Source: Pirellulaceae bacterium (GTDB lineage: Bacteria > Planctomycetota > Planctomycetia > Pirellulales > Pirellulaceae). From it: a stretch of DNA of 64,000 bases. A program made the translations under genes and the position numbers. Shown in pieces: positions 58,636 to 64,000 of this stretch (within the stretch, counting starts at the first letter, position 1; every line of letters starts with the position of its first letter). The notes under the pieces are model-generated. The model was not told where the DNA came from. It did not search any database and was given only the letters and a program-made list of their open reading frames with translations. The DNA is taken from the NCBI GenBank assembly GCA_026004795.1, contig BPJV01000007.1, forward strand, positions 124,001 to 188,000. The letters run 5' to 3'.

Positions 58636-59541
58636 TCAAATGCTGCCGTGACGAAGTTTTTCGAGTTCCGTAATAATCTTGCCTTCGCGAAATACGGTCA
58701 CGGTGCCGGTGGATTCACTTACCGCGACAGCGACGGAGTCGGTTACGGCGGTGATCCCAGCAGCGGCATGGTGTCGTGCTCCCAAGCCACGTGGGAGGGC
58801 GTAATCGTCTTCGTCCTGAAGTGCGGTTTTCAAATAAGCTCCGCAGGTTTCGATGGTACCATCGCCGTCGATGATAAAGGCGCCGTCAATGGTGGATAGC
58901 TCCTTGACGGTTTCTTCCAACGCGGGATCCAGCACGTTGCGTTCTTCGCGTGCATACCCACGAAATGGGTTGATGATTAATTGGCGCGTAAGCGACATCA
59001 CCCGCTGGCTGTCGCCGATCACGAAGAGGGCCCCGACGGGCTTTCCCTCGCGCCCTTCACTTCCTAGTTCGGCCGCGATGTCGATTACCCGTTCGACGAC
59101 CTCAGGCTTAATGCCCGGGGGCACAAATGTCTCATCGCGCATAGGAATAAGGCCATCGGCGTCGGTGCCAACCTCTGTGACAAAGAGAGTGTCGAGCTGG
59201 GGGGTGTTGGGTTCGCCGAGGAGGAAGGCAACTATTTCGCCTTTCTGCACGATCCCTTTGGACACCGCCAGGAATAGAGCAACTTTGGCTTGCCCCAAGC
59301 GGTTCAGTCGGACATCCGGCACTCTAACGAAACGTCTTCCTCCAAGTTCTGCCGCATCCTGTTCGCGGTCAGTTTTCAGCGCCAGCACCACTCGGTCCGA
59401 AACGCGCTCCAGCTCTGCACGCAACTCATCGGTCACCGCATGTGCGTAAAGAAAGAATTTCGAGGCATTGCATTCCAGGACCACGTCCACGGCATGTCGA
59501 ATCAAGGAGTAAGAGATTCGCTGTTGTGTTGGCGATTCCAT
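58636..59541 (-). CDS. Diadenylate cyclase, DacZ-like (c-di-AMP synthase)
   Basis: 301 residues. The C-terminal DAC domain (about 170-301) has the DGA motif STIDGAFIIDGDGTIE (about 190-205) and the RHxxA motif LGARHHAAAGITAVTDSVAV (about 240-260), which bind ATP and make c-di-AMP. The N-terminal 165 residues (SLIRHAVDVVLECNASKFFL, then VALFLAVSKGIVQKGEIVAF) resemble the pyruvate-kinase-C-like domain found in DacZ. AGGAG lies 9 bases before ATG 59541; the longer frame to 59817 is rejected. An AsnC-type regulator lies 101 bases upstream on the same strand. Confidence 0.87.
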   Translation of the reverse strand: MESPTQQRISYSLIRHAVDVVLECNASKFFLYAHAVTDELRAELERVSDRVVLALKTDREQDAAELGGRRFVRVPDVRLNRLGQAKVALFLAVSKGIVQKGEIVAFLLGEPNTPQLDTLFVTEVGTDADGLIPMRDETFVPPGIKPEVVERVIDIAAELGSEGREGKPVGALFVIGDSQRVMSLTRQLIINPFRGYAREERNVLDPALEETVKELSTIDGAFIIDGDGTIETCGAYLKTALQDEDDYALPRGLGARHHAAAGITAVTDSVAVAVSESTGTVTVFREGKIITELEKLRHGSI

Positions 59542-59642
59542 GTGGTGAACTCCTGGCCCCGCTAGGGGGCGTAGAGGCAGCGATGGGACGATTCCGAACT
59601 TACCGATCCCTACCGAGAGAGATCCTGAGCAGTTCGACGCGG

Positions 59643-60125
59643 CTACCGTAAAGGCAGGCCGCAACTCGGTTTGACAGTGCGCAGCGACAATACCGACTGG
59701 ATGCGGGTTACGCCCGGAAGGCGGCTGATCGATTGGCGAAGAATCCGCTCGTAATCTTCCGCATCGAGGGCGATCACCCGCAACAGATAGTCGTATTGCC
59801 CCCCCACGAGGTAGCATTCGAGCACTTCAGGGATCTTGAGCACTTCGCGTTCGAACTCTTCGAACGCTCCTTCCGCCTGAGTTGCCAGGGAAAGCTCCAC
59901 GAAAAACTCAATCGAATACCCGAGCCGTTTGGAGGACAGGCGAGCAACATAGCCGGTGATCAGCCCACTTTCCTCCAGTGCCTTGATGCGACGATGGCAG
60001 GCGGAAGTGGAGAGTTTGGCTTTGACTGCAATCTGGGCGACCGTCTGGCGACAATCCTTTTGCAACTCTTCGAGAATGACGATATCGGACTCGTCTAAAG
60101 CAATCTCAGGTTGTTTCTGTCTCAT
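59643..60125 (-). CDS. Lrp/AsnC family transcriptional regulator
   Basis: 160 residues: a winged HTH (LDESDIVILEELQKDCRQTV, AQIAVKAKLSTSACHRRIKA, about 10-50) and the RAM/AsnC ligand domain (about 75-150: EFFVELSLATQAEGAFEEFE, LECYLVGGQYDYLLRVIALD). This is the typical Lrp/AsnC layout, responding to amino acids. It probably shares a transcript with the diadenylate cyclase downstream. The ligand is unknown. The Lrp signature Y-L-x-G-x-x-D-Y-L is fully kept. Confidence 0.94.
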   Translation of the reverse strand: MRQKQPEIALDESDIVILEELQKDCRQTVAQIAVKAKLSTSACHRRIKALEESGLITGYVARLSSKRLGYSIEFFVELSLATQAEGAFEEFEREVLKIPEVLECYLVGGQYDYLLRVIALDAEDYERILRQSISRLPGVTRIQSVLSLRTVKPSCGLPLR

Positions 60126-60474
60126 GGAATATCAGCTTCTTCAACCGTGCGATGGCAATTCAACCAGATACTGGATTTGCTCTGTGTACTTCGTGGTCGA
60201 CACGAAGATCTAGGAAAACCAAGCAGGTTCCACGTGGAGCAAAGGGGCGGATAAGCAAGGCGGGCTCGGGGGAGGGCAGTCGACGCGCGCAGGCGGGAGG
60301 TGGTCCAGGTGGTGTTCCACGGCAGGTGATGATGCTCCATGTTCCCAAACGGTGAACCCCGGACGGGAATTATCGCCAATCGTGCCCATCTCGCAAGAGC
60401 AAGAGAGGACGACGGGCAAGGGGAGCCGAGGTGGCGCTGTCCTGGGCAACAGCAAAGATTAAGAAAAGGTAAAA
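60126..60474. other. Intergenic region between the TatD-like gene and the AsnC-type regulator
   Basis: 349 bases, probably holding the promoter of the regulator operon. No gene or clear hairpin with T-run was seen; a purine-rich stretch lies at 60390-60475. Confidence 0.3.
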
Positions 60475-61311
60475 CTAGCTGGCAGTGTTTCGTTTTTCTG
60501 GAGGAACAAAGCTGAACTTGGCGCCACTTTGCGAGAAAAACTGTACTGGCAGGTCGTAGACGGTACGACGAATCGTCGCTTCCGGATGCCCGCGCCGGCG
60601 CATTTCCATTATGAAATCGGGCACCGCTGTTGGCTTGCTCGGTCCCCAATCTCCCGCCGAGTTCACCATTAGTCGGGCGTTCGGTCCATAGCGTTCTACC
60701 ATATCGGCCGCCCGGGCAGGTGTGCACTTGGTAATGGGATAGAGGGTCATTCCGGCCCAGAAACCGGCTTCCAACACCAATTCGACCGTGTGTTCCTCCA
60801 CGTGATCGATCAACACGCGCGCAGGATCGATGCGCCGGTCCGCAGTAAGCATATCCAAGATCATTCGCGTGCCTTGGTATTTGTCTTCCAAATGCGGCGT
60901 GTGGATAAGTATTTGTTGATTATGTTTTATTGCCAGTTCCACGTGTTCCAGAAACACGGTAGCCTCATTCTTGGTATTCTTGTTCAGGCCGATCTCGCCT
61001 ATGCCCAGCACGTTAGGGCGATCCAAGAATTCGGGGATCATCGCCAAGACTTCACGACTGAGATCCACATTCTCTGCTTCTTTGGCATTGATGCACAGCC
61101 AAGTAAAATGCTGGATGCCAAACTGCGCCGCCCGTCGCGGTTCGACCTCCGTCAGCTGGCGGAAGTAGTCGCGAAATCCGTCGACGCTGCCGCGATCGAA
61201 TCCTGCCCAAAAGGCTGGTTCACTAACCGCCACGCAGCCCATCTTCGCCAAAGTTTCATAGTCATCGGTCGTGCGTGACACCATGTGGATGTGCGGATCG
61301 ATGTAATACAT
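60475..61311 (-). CDS. TatD-family-like metal-dependent hydrolase
   Basis: 278 residues of the amidohydrolase/TatD TIM-barrel type. Metal-binding landmarks: [12 protein letters not shown] (HxH near residues 8-10), [14 protein letters not shown] (Glu near 118), [13 protein letters not shown] (His near 150), and [13 protein letters not shown] (His near 178), with [18 protein letters not shown] holding the last Asp. GGAG lies 7 bases before ATG 61311. Proteins of this shape occur in EboB-like and other secondary clusters; the substrate is not known. The small gene at 61422 is just upstream. Confidence 0.86.
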   Translation of the reverse strand: MYYIDPHIHMVSRTTDDYETLAKMGCVAVSEPAFWAGFDRGSVDGFRDYFRQLTEVEPRRAAQFGIQHFTWLCINAKEAENVDLSREVLAMIPEFLDRPNVLGIGEIGLNKNTKNEATVFLEHVELAIKHNQQILIHTPHLEDKYQGTRMILDMLTADRRIDPARVLIDHVEEHTVELVLEAGFWAGMTLYPITKCTPARAADMVERYGPNARLMVNSAGDWGPSKPTAVPDFIMEMRRRGHPEATIRRTVYDLPVQFFSQSGAKFSFVPPEKRNTAS

Positions 61312-61421
61312 GTCGATGCTCCAAGTTGTCCGTGCCCCGCCGGGGGCTGGTTGTCGGTCTCTGCCGTCCCTTTCAAATTCGCGACCATCCTCTGAGGCCG
61401 CTCTTGAGTCGCGCGGGACGT

Positions 61422-61679
61422 TTACACTCCCCACTCAGATCGCCAGTCTTGATCGTAGGGGCGACTGAATAGAAGCTGCAAGCGGGCTGCCTTCTCTGGT
61501 TCCTCATCATTCAACAGGCGACACCCTTGGCGCAGCAGATCGAGCTGTTGATCAGAAAGCGGCTCGTTACCAGCTCGGTGCAAGCGGTCGAAAAACGCGC
61601 CGATCTCCAGCAACTTGGCACGAACCTCTAGAAATTCTTGCTTGAGTATCTCGTCGGCGGTGCGTGTCATCTGGTCCAT
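61422..61679 (-). CDS. Small hypothetical protein (85 aa)
   Basis: 85 residues: [60 protein letters not shown], then a C-terminal [14 protein letters not shown]. It is helical and charged, with no membrane segment or known motif. It sits between the FAD-dependent oxidoreductase and the TatD-like gene on the same strand, 110 bases before the latter, so it is probably part of one operon. The start may be the second Met (61670). Its function is unknown. Confidence 0.72.
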   Translation of the reverse strand: MDQMTRTADEILKQEFLEVRAKLLEIGAFFDRLHRAGNEPLSDQQLDLLRQGCRLLNDEEPEKAARLQLLFSRPYDQDWRSEWGV

Positions 61680-61833
61680 CCCATGCCATGAAGTTCAACG
61701 ATGCGTTGGACGAAAGCCAAAACCCCTGAGCTGCCCGAAACAGGAATCCGCATGCCACGTACCGTCACCAGAGGTGGACCGCGAACAGACCAACTGGGGC
61801 GTCGCTGGGGGGAGGTAGTCGCGGCAGGCAAAG

Positions 61834-63084
61834 TCACTGCGATGGTGTTGTTGCCAGCCGAGCCCGGTCAACTTCCGGATCCATCGCTTCGAAGATTCGA
61901 CCAGCTCCGTCGTAAAAGATACGACCAATGAGCAGATCGGTCAAATTGCCGCGGTACTCAGGGTGATTTCGGATGAAGCCGCCGAAGCTAAATTCTTTGG
62001 TGTAGAACGCTTCGACAAGCTTGCGAATCAACGTGGAGCCGCGGCGGAAGTGTTCACACCATTTGCCCAGTTGGGCCGCCGAGAAGTCCTCCTTGTGGAA
62101 CGCTTCGATCACGGCTTCCGCCGCCCACTGTCCAGTCGTCAGAGCGAAGTAGACCCCGGACGAGTACAAGGGATCAATGAAGCCGAAGGCATCACCGATG
62201 AGCACCCACCCCTCCCCGGCCGGTTGGCGAGTCCAGTAAGAGTACTCCCTGGCAACTCGAACTTTGTCCACTCGTTCGGCATGCTCCAGACGCGATTGCA
62301 ATCCCGGGCAGCGACTCAGTTCCAGCGCAAAACGTTCCTCGGTCGACAGGCCAGACTTGAGCATATAATCGTAATCGCCAACACATCCAATGCTGGTGAT
62401 GTCATCCTGCAAAGGGATGAACCAGATCCAGCTGTCTTTATTGATGGTATGCATGATGATCGTCGCCCCACCATTGTCGCCTTCGTCTCGTTTGGCGTTC
62501 TTGAAGTAGGACCAAATGGCAGCCTTCTTCAAATTGGGGATATCCTGTTTCAAGCTGAGTTTATTGGCGATCAAGGACTGGAGGCCCGAACCGTCGATGA
62601 CGACTCGAGAGTGTACTGTCTGCGTCTGGCCATCAGGCTGACGCAGCTTGACCCCGGCACAAGCTTGGGTCGATTCCTCGATCAGCACATCCAGCACCCG
62701 AGTCTCATCGAAGCATTCGGCCCCCAGCTCGGCAGCCCGCTTCCACAACAGGTAGTCGAATTCTGCCCTTTCGACTTGCCATGTCGTACTACACTCACGT
62801 GGATCATGTTCCTCGAAATAAAACGGAGCGGACTCTTTGCCCGACGCCGCAACAAACTGCACGCTCTTTTTTTTCACAAACGAACTCTGCTTCATCTGCT
62901 CTAGAACGCCCAGCCGCTTCAGTGGCCAATAGCATTCAGGCATGAGCGACTCGCCGATGTGGTAGCGCGGCAGCTTCTCACGCTCTACCAGAAGGGTTGA
63001 TAAGCCTGCTTCGGCCACCAAGCCGGCGGCGGTGCACCCGGCTGGGCCCCCGCCAATGACAATCACGTCGTAAGCGTCGCGCAT
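61834..63084 (-). CDS. FAD-dependent oxidoreductase (tryptophan-halogenase/geranylgeranyl-reductase type)
   Basis: 416 residues. N-terminal Rossmann motif VIVIGGGPAGCTAAGLVAEA with LLVEREKLPRYHIGESLM just after (about 9-45), the VIDGSGLQSLIANKL block, and the second FAD motif GWVLIGDAFGFIDPLYSSGV (about 287-306). The H-I-G-E-S and GDAFGFIDP combination is typical of the flavin halogenase / GGR group. The halogenase Lys and W-x-W-x-I-P motif show as WIWFIPL but no diagnostic halogenase lysine was verified, so a reductase or hydroxylase is as likely. It heads the operon with the small protein and TatD-like gene. Confidence 0.87.
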   Translation of the reverse strand: MRDAYDVIVIGGGPAGCTAAGLVAEAGLSTLLVEREKLPRYHIGESLMPECYWPLKRLGVLEQMKQSSFVKKKSVQFVAASGKESAPFYFEEHDPRECSTTWQVERAEFDYLLWKRAAELGAECFDETRVLDVLIEESTQACAGVKLRQPDGQTQTVHSRVVIDGSGLQSLIANKLSLKQDIPNLKKAAIWSYFKNAKRDEGDNGGATIIMHTINKDSWIWFIPLQDDITSIGCVGDYDYMLKSGLSTEERFALELSRCPGLQSRLEHAERVDKVRVAREYSYWTRQPAGEGWVLIGDAFGFIDPLYSSGVYFALTTGQWAAEAVIEAFHKEDFSAAQLGKWCEHFRRGSTLIRKLVEAFYTKEFSFGGFIRNHPEYRGNLTDLLIGRIFYDGAGRIFEAMDPEVDRARLATTPSQ

Positions 63085-63420
63085 CAGGTCTCGTTCCCAT
63101 TCGTGGTTAAGCTAGCGTTGTTGACGGCGGTAGCCATGACGATGCTCCGCAGTGAGGCCGAGACAGCCAGTCCGTGGCGCCACGGCATCCCCTGCAGCAG
63201 CCATCTTTCTACATGCTACCGTCAACCATTCTAGTCGGCTTGCAAGTGCCAGGTATCGGCGAGCGGCAGGTGGGCTTGTAGGTGCCAGGTATCGGCGAGC
63301 GGCAGGTGGAGCAGCACGGCGATGCTTAGGCCATCTTAGCCACAGTACGGCGGGCTGAATAGATCGCCGATTCGGTGTCTCCCGAGGGGGATTGCGTTGT
63401 ACCAAGCGATCGAACCGGTG
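63085..63420. other. Intergenic region with tandem repeat
   Basis: 336 bases between two minus-strand genes. It contains the 36-bp tandem repeat listed at 63237-63307. No gene seen. Confidence 0.4.
63237..63307. repeat. Two-copy 36-bp tandem repeat
   Basis: The unit GGCTTG(C/T)A(A/G)GTGCC followed by AGGTATCGGCGAGCGGCAGG occurs twice with two or three mismatches, at period 36. Confidence 0.85.
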
Positions 63421-64000
63421 CTATCTATCATGGCCGTTGAGCCGATCGATGATGGCGTCCACGTCATAGACGCAGCCCCCCCAGGTGCCACCTCCTACTT
63501 GTTGAAGTGCGGCCCACAGGCGGGTATCGTCGGGAAGGCGTGGATCGGGGGCCAAGTCCGGATGGGGGGGGCGTTGCGCGAGCTTCCGTTCGGCATCTTC
63601 TCCCACCAGGTTGACCGATCCGGTAAGTTGGCGGGGATCGATGATTACTTCAATCATATCGCCGTCACGCACTTTACCGAGTGGGCCTCCCGCCAGGGCT
63701 TCCGGGCCGACGTGTCCAATACAGGCCCCGGTACTAACTCCCGAAAAGCGGGCATCGGTAACAATGGTAACGTGCTTTCCCCAGGGAATGTACTTCAAAG
63801 CGGAAGTGAGTTGGTAGGTTTCCTCCATGCCGGTACCCAATGGTCCGCAGCCGGCCAGCACCAGGATATCGCCGGGTTGGACTTGGCGATCCGATTGCCC
63901 TTTGATGGCAGCGATGGCCGATTTCTCGGAGGTAAAGACTTTGGCTGGCCCCCGGTGCCGGAACACGCCGTCGGCATCCAATACGCTAGGATCGATGGCG
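63421..64000 (-). CDS. IlvD/Edd-family dehydratase, YjhG/YagF type (partial, C-terminal)
   Basis: The frame enters from beyond the window at 64000 and ends at TAG 63421-63423, giving about 192 residues of the C-terminal beta-barrel domain. Conserved blocks: [78 protein letters not shown]. The G-P-L-G-x-G-M-E-E and [24 protein letters not shown] runs fit the YjhG/YagF sugar-acid (D-xylonate-like) dehydratases better than classical IlvD. The Fe-S-cluster N-terminal half is outside the window. Confidence 0.88.
   Translation of the reverse strand, partial: AIDPSVLDADGVFRHRGPAKVFTSEKSAIAAIKGQSDRQVQPGDILVLAGCGPLGTGMEETYQLTSALKYIPWGKHVTIVTDARFSGVSTGACIGHVGPEALAGGPLGKVRDGDMIEVIIDPRQLTGSVNLVGEDAERKLAQRPPHPDLAPDPRLPDDTRLWAALQQVGGGTWGGCVYDVDAIIDRLNGHDR

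Overview
The window looks like a chromosomal segment of a planctomycete, probably of the Pirellulales/Thermoguttaceae type. This rests on lineage-typical families: a DUF1501 protein paired with a PSD1/DUF1549/DUF1553 cytochrome-like protein, a DUF1571 protein, a large sigma factor with extra N-terminal HTH domains, an M50/HlyD adaptor cluster, a BamA split into two genes, and GC-rich hairpin repeats. No species name can be read from the sequence alone.

Housekeeping and metabolism, 0-46.8 kb. After the end of a HAD phosphatase come rsmG, the sulfate activation genes cysD and cysNC with an acidic CPIC-motif protein behind them, and a very large secreted YCF48/Asp-box protein with a CBM9-like C-terminus. 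A DUF1571 protein follows. From 10.8 to 14.0 kb lies a mobile patch: a toxin-gene fragment, a broken ISKra4 transposase, a hairpin mosaic and a REP-associated (Y1/HUH) transposase flanked by 12-bp inverted repeats. Then come a TIM-barrel isomerase with thiS-thiG, an SGNH hydrolase, the DUF1501/PSD1 pair, an AmmeMemoRadiSam radical SAM enzyme, the multi-HTH sigma factor, groES-groEL with a clear terminator, and a membrane coiled-coil protein behind a good sigma70-like promoter. A phospholipid/stress block follows: metallophosphoesterase, lipid kinase, DksA/TraR zinc finger, VTT membrane protein, cdsA and a CDP-alcohol transferase, then tRNA-Ala(GGC). An export-like operon reads leftward from 42.9 to 36.2 kb (GAF-HlyD, HlyD, PqqD-like/M50-HlyD, DUF4105). 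Beside it are a small lipoprotein and the split BamA pair.

Accessory region, 47.0-58.6 kb. This is the unusual part. It holds an IS110 remnant, a hairpin mosaic, then on the minus strand an array of polymorphic-toxin modules. At least four share a HINT pretoxin domain, are frameshifted or truncated, and have different C-terminal toxins. Immunity-like genes beside them are often still intact. A PIN-domain toxin-antitoxin pair sits inside the array in the opposite direction. Two more hairpin mosaics and a complete IS110 element with perfect 10-bp subterminal inverted repeats close it. Both IS110 copies sit exactly within the motif GGGT/GGCAC, the same motif that forms the inverted repeats around the RAYT gene and that follows two of the hairpin mosaics.

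Right end, 58.6-64 kb. All genes are on the minus strand: a DacZ-like diadenylate cyclase, an Lrp/AsnC regulator, a TatD-like hydrolase, a small conserved-looking protein, an FAD-dependent oxidoreductase and the C-terminal part of a YjhG/YagF-type dehydratase that runs off the window.

Functions come from reading motifs by eye. No database search was run, so family names are recognition-level calls, and starts were chosen from ribosome-binding sites and domain boundaries.
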